The notes under the pieces: model-generated
What the model saw: only the letters and a program-made list of their open reading frames with translations
What the model was told of the DNA's origin: nothing
Databases searched by the model: none
Part shown: positions 34,380 to 46,609 of the stretch, piece by piece
How the letters are laid out: the number at the start of each line of letters is the position of its first letter
Numbering within the stretch: position 1 is the first letter of the stretch
DNA from: Xenopus tropicalis
Taxonomy: Eukaryota > Chordata > Amphibia > Anura > Pipidae
Assembly (NCBI RefSeq): GCF_000004195.4
Contig: NC_030678.2
Coordinates: 36,809,701 to 36,873,700 of the forward strand
Reading direction: 5' to 3'
Length of the DNA: 64,000 nt
Made by a program: the position numbers and the translations under genes

Positions 34380-34785
34380 ATGTCAAGGCCTAATGGCCTA
34401 AAATGGTGTTGAAATCTGGACCAAGGAGGAAGCTGTATTCAGAGAGACCGATTTGTGGTATTCAAGGGGTTAAGCAAGTCTCTTAGTCTCTTAGGGAAAG
34501 GGATCAAGGCAGGCGGCTATCAGCGTAGTCAGGAACAAAGCAGAACAAGCCAAAATAGTAATTTAAAAACACCCAGGAATTTTACATGGAAAGACCTATA
34601 TTTGGGCATTGAACCCGGGTCCTTAGTATCTATTTATTTAGAATTTTTACGCAAAGCGCGGTGTGATGACATCACTGCGCTGGTGCCACATACAACATAT
34701 TAACCATGGGCGATATGCGCCAGACGCTGCACCGAAAAGCAGAGGAGCACCATTGGGTGCTCCAGACATCTTATGATTAAAAAAT
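34380..34785. repeat. Decayed CpG-rich dispersed repeat (unassigned)
   Basis: The wording AGGCAGGCGGCTATCAGCGT, GGCATTGAACCCGGGTCC, AAAGCGCGGTGTGATGACAT and GATATGCGCCAGACGCTGC stands out as GC- and CpG-rich in AT-rich surroundings. It resembles untranslated parts of frog retroelements recalled from elsewhere. No LTR ends or protein are placed. Confidence 0.3.
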
Positions 34786-35564
34786 TCTTCTTTATGTGTT
34801 CATGGCCCAAATTCCTGCCTTAAAATTATCCTGCACACTATGCTAGTGATTTGCAACAGGAAAGATGAATGCAACAGTGATTTTTCTTCCATATTCCTGT
34901 TCTCTGTGTGCAACCCCATACTGTAAATACAAAAGTGATTATACATCATGATCATCACTCTCCTTTGAGGACAGTACCACTGACTCCACTTAATAACGAC
35001 CTTGTAGTGCTCCATTGCGTCCCAGTAAGACACATTACAGTGCACTCTTTTGATTCTCCCCATGTATATCTTATTTGATCTGTTCTAAGGAATGCTAATA
35101 AAGGGATTGTTATATGTGATCTTGTCTATAAATATTCAGTGACAACTGAAACACCAGACTTTTCCTTTAATGTATATTCTGCACCATTTCCATGTATAGG
35201 ATGATGTGAATCCCATTTAAAACTGTACAAATTGATGTATTTGCCACTGATTTAATTAGTTATTATTAAACAATGTTTCTTCTCTTACTTTTATCAGTAT
35301 TCTGTGAGCAAACTTAGACTGTAAAGTAATTGGGATCTTTCACATATTTACCTTTCTGTTATACAGCTCTTGAGAACATGCCGGCACTTTAAAAATTCTC
35401 ATTAACAGTAACATTAAACCATTAGCTGCAAGTCATACACAAACTAAAGCATTTAAGGCTTTACATCAGATGTGTTGAGAACATTTTATTTATCTTAAAT
35501 GCAGCTGCCAAATTATACTGGACGGGTTGAAGCTTGCCTGTGATTAGATCTTCCTATCAAATTT
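34786..35564. other. No gene seen
   Basis: AT-rich, unique-looking. The 87-codon minus-strand frame at 34800-35063 has no recognisable domain. Confidence 0.4.
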
Positions 35565-36011
35565 TATCTTAAACCCTCCACACAAAAATGTAATCAGTGA
35601 ACAACCTCTTTAAATACCTGCCACTCCGGCTGTTCAAAGGTTAATAGTAAGGCTGCAGCATCCCAAAGATGCTCTGATCTAGCTGTCTGCTCCTATTTTT
35701 GATCCTAATCTCTTCTCCTGAGCTCAGCTTAACTATTACAGTGCTCAATCAAAGCAGCACTTTTTATCAAAGTAAGTTCTGCCTGTGTAAGCCTGCATTA
35801 TTGATTGCATGAACTTTACAGTGCACATGTGCTGTTTGCAGATGTAAATGTCACTGATAATGTGTGAGAGGGAAAATGGCTGCCGGGTGAAAGCTGCTAT
35901 TTGTCTTAGGAATATGTGATGGTGCTGGCTAACAGAGGGGATGTATGCAGTACAAATGCCATTTAGGTTGTGGAGATGTGCCCACATGTGTAGACTTTAC
36001 ATATCCTTTAA
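35565..36011. repeat. T2-type MITE, inverted relative of 54239-55106
   Basis: Matches the reverse complement of the 54-kb element: CTTTAAATACCTG, TTAATAGTAAGGCTGCAGCA, AGTGCTCAATCAAAGCAG and CTTTACATATCCTTTAA. The right end shares its TTAA (36008-36011) with the next element. The left end is degraded, near 35565. Confidence 0.7.
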
Positions 36012-36536
36012 AGGAAATCTATTATAGGAAACCATGTTTTTTTGCAAAATGCACTAGTTTATAGCGCTCCTCCAGTGACATTTGCCATCGGGCTTGACAT
36101 ATTCTTAGTTTCCCAGGTGCCCTCAACCAGTGATGTTAACCCCCTTCCTCCCCCCCAGCACCCTGTCAGCAGAACAATGGGAAGGTTTCAAGATAACGGC
36201 TCACTGACTCCTGCATTGCTACAAATGCTCCCATGCCCCATCTAGTGGAAGATTTGAGAATAACACTAAAAAGTAAAACACCCAAGATAGTCCATGGAGT
36301 TACACTGAGAGACACAACAGCTTATCTGAAAGCAGTTTCATTGTAAAGTGCTGGCACCTTGTGAAAACACAGCATCACTGAGGTGGTACCTACACACCAA
36401 TATTACAACAACAAAAAGATACATTTATTGGTTCAAGAATAACATTTTAAATGGTAGAATGGATTATTTGTAATGTAAACAGTGTAATTTAGTAATAAAA
36501 ACTACATCATAAAAATCACGATAGAATCCCTTTTAA
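36008..36536. repeat. T2-type MITE
   Basis: Left end TTAAAGGAAATCTATTATAG, right end ACGATAGAATCCCTTTTAA, with TTAA at 36008-36011 and 36533-36536. Its right 150 bp recur inverted at 5708-5865. It shares a single TTAA with the T2 element on its left. Confidence 0.78.
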
Positions 36537-37017
36537 GTTCACATGTCTGCCAGTGTAGGATGTAACAGATATTCTTTGAGGCTAGCTTAAACTCTATCTA
36601 CAATTTGTAGCTGGCCCCATTTAAAGCTCAAAACCACTTTATCATATTTATTAATTAACTGCTGTTCTATTTCGCTGTGTACCAGGTCATCAAGAACTAG
36701 AGCTTCAGCAGAGATATTCTGAGGTCGAGCAGATGGACTGCCTATTTCTAATTTAAGAAAATTGGTACTGTAGACTAAGATTTCAGGTTTAGAAAACAAT
36801 ACATAAACACAATAACACAAATCTTTTTGTTAGAGATCTGCAGCCACTGGCTCAAAATTTAAATGTGTTACATTGTCATGAGTGGGGATGCAGGCTATAA
36901 TTGTATAACATATATAAGTTATGTTAATGATATAGCTGGATTAACACTGAACTTTATTTGCTAACAGGGAGGATATTTTTACCAAAATGATTGTATTCTC
37001 CCCAGAACTCCAGCTTA
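36537..37017. other. No gene seen
   Basis: Unique-looking sequence. The 77-codon minus-strand frame at 36587-36820 has no recognised homology. Confidence 0.4.
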
Positions 37018-37216
37018 GGGTGAAGACACACAGAGCTACAAATAGCAGCTACTTTTTCACAGCTACTGCATGTCAGAAAATACCCTGCCATAGACAATAC
37101 TGATAACTGCCTCTGATAAAACACACATAGAGAAATGTATCAGTAAATGATCAGCATTGACTATTTTAGTAGCCACGACAAGTAGCTCCTACTAGTAGCT
37201 CCATGTGTCTTCACCC
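37018..37216. repeat. 199-bp MITE with TTA target duplication
   Basis: GGGTGAAGACACACAGAGCT at the left and AGCTCCATGTGTCTTCACCC at the right are inverted ends. TTA flanks both sides (37015-37017 and 37217-37219). The interior contains GAAAATACCCTGCCATAG, shared with 29470-29648. A 3-bp TTA duplication suits a PIF/Harbinger-type relation (inference). Confidence 0.82.
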
Positions 37217-37517
37217 TTAATGTTACCCACCGCAAATACTGTTCTCAACACTAGATGACAATGATAGAAGGGTGTCACTCCCAGCATCAGTAGCGTCTTT
37301 TGATGCAACCTGCTAGTGAAACCGTGGAACTGCCACCATGTCCAGACTGATGGCCATTCCAGGGTTTCTAAGTGCTAGGATTGTGTATAGGCACAAGCAC
37401 CTTTTATTAACAGCATCAATACACACTCAGATTTCTATTTAGTGAATAATATATGTGTAGTATATCAATAAGACTTTTTATTACATAGTCTGCGCACTGG
37501 CAAACTATAAAATGTTG

Positions 37518-37745
37518 TATGTACGTATAACTTTATTTATAAAGCACCACAAGTGTACGCAGCGCTGTACAATCTTACAAAATACATAATTACACACAGG
37601 GAGGACAAGTGTTATAAGAAATAAATACAATAAATAAGTATAAATACACAGGGAATAAGTGCTATGTGGTATGAGACACAGTAAGAAGATGGTCCCTGCC
37701 CGTAGAGCTTACAATCTGAGTGGTTGGGTAACATACAGGCACAAA
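37518..37745 (-). repeat. L2/Rex1-type LINE 3' tail
   Basis: Plus strand ACTTTATTTATAAAGCACC ... CGCAGCGCTGTACAATC ... GTCCCTGCCCGTAGAGCTTA ... CAATCTGAG is the complement of the family tail. It is closest to 17446-17695 (shared ...GGGTAACATACAGGCACAAA). No ORF part remains. Confidence 0.68.
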
Positions 37746-38128
37746 TTGGAAGGTAAGAATGCACCAGGTATGGGCATTTGCCCTTGAGCGCAGGACTGGG
37801 CAAAATAGTGTTTTAGTGCTCCAGAAGGTAACAGCTTCTGTTCAGTCTATCTTCTATTGCCAATGGGGTGGCTAAACACTTTTCAGGTTTGAATGTTACA
37901 GGTACATTTAATCTAGCAAAGGAAATATTGTTTGCACAAAGGAAAATGTATTTGCATTATAGATATTTTGCCATTTACAGCTTTCATTACATTACCCCTT
38001 GTGCCATAATCCGAACGAATTGGCACAAGGTCATGTGTGCACTAAATGCTTTGTAATTCATGGTAAATGCTATGGTGGCATGGCGCAAATTCTTTCTAAA
38101 TGGCATTTACATAGAAGCAAATATACAG

Positions 38129-38131
<3 letters not shown>

Positions 38132-38162
<31 letters not shown>
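38132..38162. repeat. (TA)n microsatellite
   Basis: An uninterrupted run of about 30 bp of alternating T and A. Confidence 0.95.
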
Positions 38163-38166
<4 letters not shown>

Positions 38167-38308
38167 TAGAAGCCATCTTTGTGATTATCCGACCACCAAG
38201 CAGAAATCCCCATCCTTGAATCAACTCTGTATTATCCTGTGGAAATAAACAGGGAGGAAAGAGAACTGTTATGAGATTTTCTAATCCCTGTTCTTCGGTA
38301 GTATTGAA

Positions 38309-38382
38309 ACGATTATCGGGGGTCTAATTTTTCCTTTAAATTACAACGATTATCGGGGGTCTAATTTTTCCTTTAAATTACA
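38309..38382 (+). repeat. 37-bp unit duplicated in tandem
   Basis: ACGATTATCGGGGGTCTAAT and its following TTTTCCTTTAAATTACA occur twice without change, starting at 38309 and 38346. The perfect identity implies a recent local duplication or an assembly error. Confidence 0.95.
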
Positions 38383-39464
38383 ACCAACTACATCTAAGCT
38401 ATATTTAACAAGGTTACTGGAAAAACAAATTTCTCCCGCTAGACAAACTGTACATTCAGTGATCTCAGACTCTCAAAAGAAGTGTAATTGCTACATACTT
38501 GTGGGAAAATGTTGTGTTTTGCAGCTGATGTGCTTGAAAGTGTAGTTATAGTCATTCTGTTTAGCTGAAAGGATAGCGCCTTGTTCATAGAAATGTATAA
38601 TTGAAGTAAACCTTTTCTGAGCAAGAAACAGTAGATTGCACACAGGGAAAATGAAGAGCATTGGTTCAATAAAGGGAAAAAATGGTGCTGGTATCTAAAT
38701 TAAGCAGAAACTATTGTGAGCTGAGCAGTCGCCACTGGGAATTAGCTGCTGTTTCTCAACCAGATCAATACGAGACAGAAATTTAATTTTGGTGTGAGCT
38801 TAGCTGAAGATAACAGATTTTATAGAAAAAATAATTGGCATGTTTGCAAAATGCATGTTCAAAATAATAATACAACTTTATGAATACAGCCGTCACACAC
38901 TAAAGGATAGAAAATGCATGCATTTTGTATAATATAAAGGCCAACAACAGATTAAATTATATTTGGCATGCATACTGTGAAATGTTGCTGCATTCATATT
39001 TATGCTTAAATGTAAACATACTTGTTCCAAATTTGGTTGTATATCCTATATGCACCCCGAAAAGGGCACAGATAAGGGTGAAGTTATTTTATTTATTTAT
39101 TTTTTGAGTGATAACCTGCTGTTGATACCCTGGGAGATGGCTCCACACTGTAGTTTATATTTATGAAGTGTAAGCCATTAAAAAACCATGGTGCAGTGAA
39201 CAGACTGCTTGGTCAGATAATGGGAATGGAACCTACAATGTATTGTGTCACTATGGTGCCAAAATTAAGACCTGAATGGTCAATATTTTTTTATTCATAT
39301 ATATATATTTTTCAAGGTATCAGGTTTTAGGCAGTGATGTGGGATGTATTTTTTGCTCTTGTTACTGCTCTAGGTCCAAGGTACTAGAACACTTAAGGGT
39401 GAATGTAGACAATCATTTATTAGTATTTTGTACATATGTATGCACGTATATATGTATTTATTTA
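38383..39464. other. No gene seen
   Basis: AT-rich, mostly unique-looking sequence with a short ATTTATTTATTTATTTTTT run near 39090 and a TATATATATA run near 39298. Confidence 0.4.
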
Positions 39465-40262
39465 TTGATTTATATAGCACTGCTTAACAAGGTGTGAATA
39501 CAGACGGAGGTATAGTTATATTATGTTATACAGTAACAATAGATAAATCAATGCTTAAGAGATAAGAGCTATGAATACACAGTTTTGTTGAGGTCCTTGC
39601 CTCAAGGTGCTTACAATCTATTAGGAAGAGGAGAACAAACAGAAAAAAGGGGGTAAGGTATAAGTGCGTGGGATAAGGGTGTGTTGCTATAGAGAAGCTG
39701 CTAAAGAAGTGCATGATGGTCCAAAGGCAGGACACAATCAATAAGGAAGGTTTTATGCACAACTCATCTGTTTTGGTGAACTGTATGGTCAGTAGATTAT
39801 TCTGAGATGAGCACAAGGCCAGGGAGGGAATGTATGGGGCGATGAGAGCTGATATATCGAGAGAAGCAGAAGAATACATTTTTCTTTAATGCACCACTTT
39901 ATTAGTGAGGTGGAGGGAAGTGATTTAGATACAGGAGAGATCATGTGAGCAACAGCAGTGAAGACTGAACTGAATGGGTGGGGATGTGATTCAAGGTGAC
40001 CAGCTAGTAAAATGTTACAGTAATCTAACCTGGAGAGTATGAGAGCCTGGACCAGTGTTTTAGTAGGGATGGGGCAGAGGAAGAGGTGTATTTTCACAAT
40101 GTTTTACAGGTGACACCCAGATACCTGCCTTTGGGGACTTGATGTAGGGGAACATTTTCAACTGCAATGTTGGGAGGGGGGAGGGAGGAGGCCAGTTTTT
40201 GGTGGGAATATAAGTAATTTAGTCTTTGACATGTTAAATTTAAGGTGGCAAGCAGCCATCCA
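39465..40262 (-). pseudogene. L2/Rex1-type LINE, RT end plus 3' tail
   Basis: Read from 40262 downwards: H-L-K-F-N-M-S-K-T-K-L-L-I-F (the L.LN..KTE.L.F block after the catalytic site). Next come T-L-V-Q-A-L-I-L-S-R-L-D-Y-C-N-I-L-L-A-G (about 39980-40065; diagnostic LV.A...SRLDYCN.L..G) and the C-terminal leucine-rich text. The 3' tail ATTGTAAGCACCTTGAGGCA ... AGTGCTATATAAATCAATAA ends near 39465. Stops and frame changes show decay. The endonuclease and most of the RT are missing. Confidence 0.75.
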
Positions 40263-40420
40263 AAATGCTAGTGTCTTTATTTTATGCTAACATAACATGC
40301 TAAACATTACATTAAAATATATTTTTAATGCACTCTGTAAACCTCCAGTATCTTTCATTTATACTATACTGTACCCATGTATTCAATATCACAAAAGTAA
40401 ATATTCTATATGACCCCTAT

Positions 40421-40619
<199 letters not shown>

Positions 40620-40841
40620 AAGCAGGGGCATAGAAATAGGGACACCAGACACAATGAGCAAGATTTAATTCAGTGAGAAAACTTTATTTCATGGTTTATT
40701 ATGTGAAAACGTATGGGAGAGATTCAGTTTGGGATGCAATTCAATTCAGATCTCTTACTGTTAAGTGAAAACTTTATTGAAGTCTAAGGGAAAAAAACTG
40801 AATTAGAAGAAACTTTTTTTCCTCAAACTGAATCTTGTCAA

Positions 40842-40970
40842 TAGTGATGAGTGATTTTTTTCGCCGAATTTTTTAGTGCGGGCAACAAAAAAAGACGCGG
40901 GTGACAAAAAGTTACGCGACAAAGTATCTCAGATTTTACACCAGATTTTGGACAGATTTGATCACTACTA
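40842..40970. repeat. Shortest TAGTGATG MITE, perfect 8-bp TSD
   Basis: TAGTGATGAGTGATTTTTTT to GATCACTACTA is only 129 bp. The flanks CTTGTCAA (40834-40841 and 40971-40978) are identical, so the insertion is intact although internally deleted compared with the 280-390 bp relatives. Confidence 0.88.
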
Positions 40971-40978
40971 CTTGTCAA

Positions 40979-42649
40979 TAAGTTTTCATGTTATAAAGCA
41001 TGTGATAACTTTTTTTCACTGAATTGAATCTGGCCCAGTAGCTGCTGTAGGATGGTTTTAGTTTTAGTTAGTGGATGGTTTTAGTTAGAGACCTAGTTTA
41101 CGTGAATATTGTTCCAAACCATCTTTAGTAGCTAGTTCTTAAAAACTCTGGTTAGTAGGAAATAAGGCACCCCGCCTAACCTTCATATTCCCTTAAATAA
41201 ACCTTTGGTTTTGCCTCTAGCCCATTCTCTGACTTGAGCAACAACACAGGGAGATAGTATAAGGGTTTAACTTTTTGAAGCAATTCTGCTTCAAAAATAT
41301 ATTTTGGGGATGGGGGTTAAAAATAAAGTATATCTTTAACGTATATCTTTATCTTATAAGTTGACCTCTTTGTATGACTTGTTATGGCTAAACTCTTATT
41401 TTTATTTTACTTAAGTATTAGGGAATAGTACAGTAGTACAAGAAACTTCAAGAAACATCAATGAAATGTTTGCATCTAACAGATCTTCCTGCACTTTACA
41501 GCCACTGGTATTTTTTATTAAATGTGACGCACATACTGATCTGATCTTTGACCACAATCCAAAGAGGAACAGAAAGCCAAATAATGTAGAAGGAAATCTT
41601 TACAAATCTTTCACATTGCGAGATCACTAATCAATAAACTGTTTGTAGCAATTATACAACACAAATGATTTGATTTTCTTTCTACAGTTTACTTTAGTAA
41701 CATAGTACATAGAGTCATCATTCCATGCTGAATAGCCCAGTCTTGAAAGAAAGGAATTCTATCTATACCTAGTTTGATTTGTAGCTGTTTGCCAAGTCCT
41801 ATTTCAAAAGAGAACGTTCTGCTTTCCATTACACAATCTCATACTATTAGGAGGAGTGAAATGAGGATATGTCAACAAAATTCATATTAAGACAAGAAAT
41901 CTTCTGTACCGATCCATATTAATATATTAATCACATTAAGACATTTTGTGCAGAAAGCTGCTAATGCCCTGCCCATTAACAACAAAGGGTCATCTCTGCT
42001 CTGGACAGTACTTATCTGATTCATTAAGATGGTTGCTCTTCTTATTGGCCAGCACAGAAATCAGCTGACAGAAGTTGGGGATGATGGGTACTACAATGAG
42101 GAGCTGACCGCTGCTTCTGTATGAACTATGGCAAAAGGGAACTTTGTGCCAAACTAATGTCAGACTAGTAGGTAAGGATGCAGCAAGTCCTATTCACACA
42201 ATATGTTTTTTAAAAAAGTATAATTTGGTTTCCACTGCTTAAATTAATGTAGATCCTTTAAAAAAAATTCTAGGCCCCCTCCAGAGGAATCGTTCCCCCC
42301 TAATGAATTGCACCACAGTGGATAGCCGATACTGCCCTGTGTGCCATACCTGTTAATAAAAAGCAGATTAGTGAGTGGGTCTGTTATGGTGGAGGCCTCT
42401 GGAGGGGTTCTAGGTTTTATCAGACTCATTCTCCTTTGACTCTTTTTGTGTTCCTACTGCTTTATGTCTCATCAATAAACAAACTTTTACATTTCTATAT
42501 GTCATGTGTGCTTTAGTTAATAGACAGAAATGGCATAAAACTATTATAGATACCTGTATTAACAGCATAGAATTACTCCTGTCTCTTCATAACATTAAAG
42601 CAACCAGAGAGAAAGACACAGTCAGCATCAGAAAGATTCACAACACTGC
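40979..42649. other. No gene seen; one imperfect inverted repeat
   Basis: Mostly unique-looking. 42268-42295 (ATTCTAGGCCCCCTCCAGAG) and 42390-42418 are imperfect complements flanking about 95 bp. They may be a small old MITE. 41697-41830 has tail-like LINE wording, but it is too decayed to call. Confidence 0.4.
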
Positions 42650-42735
42650 AAAAATGTTGCACGTCACAAAGAAATTGTTGCATGCGTAATTTTCGCCATG
42701 ACTCCATGCCTGCCAAATTATTTCATCCATCACTA
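42650..42735. repeat. Right end of a TAGTGATG-family MITE
   Basis: The stretch ending GCCAAATTATTTCATCCATC then ACTA matches the family right end (...TCATCACTA). The left end is missing. Confidence 0.5.
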
Positions 42736-42783
42736 CCAACCAGTTTTTGTTCTTCTACATGGACTAATAAGCCGCTACTCTTA

Positions 42784-43286
42784 GGGGCACATTTACTAAC
42801 CCACGAACGAGCCGAATGAGTCCGATTGCGTTTTTTTCGTAATGATCGGTATTTTGCGATTTTTTCTGAAAATTGTCGCAACTTTTTAGTTACCAATACG
42901 ATTTGCGCAAAAAAACGCGAGTTTTTCGTAGCCATTCTGAAAGTTGCGCAAAATCGCGATTGCGACTTTTCGCGCAAGTTTTAATGCTACGAAAAAGGCG
43001 CGACTTTTCGCGCAAGTTTTAACGCTGCGAAAAAGGCGCGACTTTTCGCGCAAGTTTTAACGCTATGAAAAAATCGCCAGATTTTGTGCAACTTTCGGAA
43101 TGGCTACGAAAAACTTGCGTTTTTTCGTGCAAATCGTATTGGTAACGAAAAAGTCGCGATAATTTCCGAAAAGTCGTAAAGTCGCCGAAAAAATAAAAAA
43201 AAATACGAAAAAGTCGCAAAATGTTCGTTTTCCAATCGGAATTTTTCCAATTCGGATTCGAATTCGTGTCTTAGTAAATCAGCCCC
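42784..43286. repeat. Hairpin MITE with GGGGCACATTTACTAAC ends
   Basis: Left GGGGCACATTTACTAACCCA, right TTAGTAAATCAGCCCC. The interior contains three near-tandem units of about 50 bp (GCGCGACTTTTCGCGCAAGT at about 42998 and 43035, with a related one before), flanked by complementary AAAAACGCGAG and CTTGCGTTTTTTCG arms. No coding content is seen. Confidence 0.85.
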
Positions 43287-43551
43287 ATAGATGTCAAAAC
43301 TGCTCCAATTTACAGCCTATATAAGTCATCCAGGCCAACTTTCCAACTTATTGTACATTTAATAGTTGGCTTCTTTTTGTAGTTTCTGTCAATTTCAATA
43401 GAGATGTTTATAATTCAAGTTCCCAAAACTCTAATTTTGAAATGTATTAAGTGCAAAAAAATTAAACAAAAAAAGATTCAACATCTAAAAGCTGGTAATC
43501 TCAGGTTGAGGTTTGAGACTAATTCAAAATGTAAATTTTATTAAATACCAA

Positions 43552-43939
43552 TAGTGATGGACGAAAAAATTAGCCAGGCATGGATTCACGGCGAATTTCC
43601 ATGTTTCGCCATTGGCTGATTTTTTTTGCCACAGAACAATTAGCCGCACATCCAAAAATTGACACCTGTGTTAAAAGAATTGTCGCAAGCGTCAAAAGAA
43701 TTGTCTCTCAATGAAAGAATTGTCTCGCACATCAAAAGAATTGTCTTGCGGTAAAAGGAGCTGTCTCTCTCATCAAAATAATTGTCTCTCATGTCAAAAG
43801 AATTGTTGTGCGTCAAAAATAATTGTCGCAGGCGGAAATTTTTTTCGCCGTTTTGTGAATTGTTCACCATTTTGCAAAGCTTTCGAAAGATTCGAGAATT
43901 TTGCGGTAAAGCGAAATGGGACAGATTCACTCAACACTA
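43552..43939. repeat. TAGTGATG-family MITE, perfect 8-bp TSD
   Basis: TAGTGATGGACGAAAAAATT at the left, ATTCACTCAACACTA at the right. AATACCAA flanks both sides (43544-43551 and 43940-43947). The interior has a run of AGAATTGTCTCTC and CATCAAAAGAATTGTC units. The target duplication is directly readable. Confidence 0.9.
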
Positions 43940-43947
43940 AATACCAA

Positions 43948-44719
43948 CTAACAAACCACAATTCAACCTCTTTCTGGCAACAATAAATATGTACACTGTT
44001 AGTAATAAAGTAAATTGTAATTGTGCATCATATCCAGTGCATTGATATTTGGCAATGGCTATTTTCACATGACTGACATAATATTATTTCAAAAAGCAGA
44101 TTCTCCTTTAATGCGTAGACATGGAAACATATACTAGAATAAAGCATTCACCCATACAGCATTTCAATAAATCCTTCATATTACATTTAAATTAAATGGG
44201 CACATTTTTCTGATGGTTCCAGCCATTTAAAAATGCAGCGATGATAAACATTTGCAATTAACTTCCAAAATGAACGAGCGCCATTTCTGTAGAACAGTGC
44301 AAGTAGAAATGATTTATTAAAGACAGCCACTTTTAATATCTTCTTGATAATTTCTCTGGGATAGCTCCTGAATGTGGTCCCTTGGTAAACAGTGATTTTT
44401 TTTCTTCTTAATCTTTGCAACAAATGTTATGCCATTGTGCTACATCATTTACATAAGCAAACGCTGAGATATTATTCTTCTTAGTCATTGAATGTTTCCT
44501 TTCTCAGCAGCAAACATTAAAAGCTGTATTGTAAGTATAATCTTATTTATAAAGTGCACACTGTGCACAGTTCTTAGCATAAGACGTTCACTGGAACAAG
44601 GTTGTATTATTTAGTAAAACAAAGGATTAACCACTTAAAGGGCTAGTATACCTTTTGTCGAAAGGAAACAAGGGCAGTTACATATTTCTTGTTTTTCATT
44701 TTGGGGGGAAAAAACTTCT
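43948..44719. other. No gene seen; T2-like left end near 44634
   Basis: Unique-looking to about 44630. TTAAAGGGCTAGTATACC at about 44635 looks like a T2 end cut short by the LINE tail that follows. Confidence 0.4.
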
Positions 44720-44874
44720 ATATTACATTAACATTTATTTATAAAGCGCCAACATATTCCGCAGCGCTGTACAATAAGTGGGTTACATACATTGGACATA
44801 CAGAGTAACATATAAAACAATCAGTAACCGATACAAGAGGTGAAGAGGGCCCTGCCCAAAAGAGCTTACAATCT
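44720..44874 (-). repeat. L2/Rex1-type LINE 3' tail, near-identical to 27581-27746
   Basis: Same order and wording as the 27-kb copy with about three base differences in 145 bp. The 3' end on the minus strand is ...TTATAAATAAATGTTAATG. It must be a recent 5'-truncated insertion. Confidence 0.75.
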
Positions 44875-45267
44875 TCTATAGTATATTTTTCATGACTTGA
44901 CAAATTTATATAGGAAATGGTTTCCCATATTGTATATTATTAGTCACAGAGGAGTTCCATCGCCATGTAAAGGCATGAGGTTGAAGTCAGACAGGTCATG
45001 GGACTCCCAGATGACTTCTATTATCTTCACCTTCAACAGATGGTACATTATATTTTATAATACGCACGGTTTAGTAAGTCATAGGACATCATTAATCACT
45101 AAAATGTGATGTTACAGAATATCGATGGCTCTTGCATATTGTATATATCAACAGTAGGTATCAGCTGCACTTGCAGTCATAAATGGCCCCTGTTGTATCT
45201 GTTAGCTTGCAAAGGCCAATAAAATATGTGTATTTCCATCTGAGAGCACTGATAAATTGGCCCCTAA

Positions 45268-45691
45268 GGGGCACATTTACTAATCCACGAATGTCCAAAA
45301 AGCGTCCAAATGCGTTTTTTCTGTAATGATCGGTATTTTTGCGATTTTTTTGTTGCCGTCGCGACTTTTTCGCGAATTGTCACGACTTTTTCGCGAATTG
45401 TCACGACTTTTTCGTCGCCATCATGACTTTTTCGCGAATTGTCGCGACTTTTTCTTCGCCGTCGCGAAAAAATTGGATTGGTTTTTCCTCCGTTTACAAT
45501 TGCTCAATACGAAAAAATCGCGACGGCGACGAAAAAGTCGCGCAAAATACGATAAAGTCGTGACGGCGACAAAAAAATCGTACAAAATACAAAAAAAAAC
45601 ACGACGGCGATGAAAAAGTCGCAAAATTTTTGTTTCCAATCCTATTTTTTCCCATTCGGGATTCGGATTCGTGGATTAGTAAATGTGCCCC
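45268..45691. repeat. Hairpin MITE (GGGGCACATTTACTAATCC)
   Basis: The ends GGGGCACATTTACTAATCCA and the complement TGGATTAGTAAATGTGCCCC are perfect inverted repeats. The interior is CGCGACTTTTTCG / CGAATTGTCACGAC units as a long fold-back. The flanks are CTAA and TTAG. Very close to 608-1004. Confidence 0.9.
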
Positions 45692-45694
45692 TTA

Positions 45695-46089
45695 GTGTAT
45701 AGACCAGTTGCAATACAACTAAATAAACATTTATTATAATTATGGAGTGATGAAAGATAAGTGGTAAACAGATAGGAAAATGGAAAGTTGTGCTCATTAA
45801 TCATTTTTAAATGATGTGGCACGGGTACAATGAGGGTGTGGCCACATACATTCATGCACATACAGATTTATAAAGAGATCCTCTGCATTCATTATGTGCA
45901 AAAAATCTGGTCCAATTCCCCCTTATTAAACAAAACAGGGTTTGTTTGTCCAATCTATTCAAGCTGCCCGACCCCATTATTCCTGCTCTGGCCAGTCCTG
46001 TTTTTGCTACTTATTCATTAAAGATTCACATATTTCATTATGCATTTTTACAGGGACAAAGTTTTATCTTGCATTTTTCAAAGTTTAAT
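45695..46089. other. No gene seen
   Basis: Unique-looking AT-rich sequence. Confidence 0.4.
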
Positions 46090-46464
46090 GGGCTTATTTA
46101 TCAATTCTCTAGTTTGTTTTTCAAAATCAGTTAAACTCACATATAGAATGCTTACTTATTAATGTTGTAAACTCCTGAGAATAAAAAATTTGAATACCTC
46201 GTATTTCAAGTTTACAAATTTGAATAAAACTTAAAAACTCAAATATCTAAACTTGAAAATATGGTTTGATTTTACATAGGACAGCTCCCACCGATTTCTA
46301 TACAAACTCGCAAGCTTTTAGATTGAGAGTTTTGAGGTTTTTGCACTTAATATATACACAAGATTTGAGTTTTTGAACCATAACTCAAATTTGAGGGTTT
46401 TTTTTTCACCAAAAACTTAAATTGAGAAACAAAATTAAAACTCTACCATTGATAAAGCTCCCCC
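46090..46464. repeat. AT-rich MITE (GGGCTTATTTATCAA end)
   Basis: Left GGGCTTATTTATCAATTCTC, right ATTGATAAAGCTCCCCC. The interior is AAACTTGAAA / TTTGAGTTTT-style fold-back text. A left-end-only relative starts at 61252. Confidence 0.65.
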
Positions 46465-46609
46465 TAAAACTTCTATGTGGATTTACCAAAGCAACCATTA
46501 ACCAGTAGCAAAGACCCCTTATCACCACCAACAGGGCTAATATTGGGTATAATACAGTTACGTACAAAAAGGCAGATAGGAAAGGGTTGAGCAGGCCTAG
46601 GTGTGTGGC

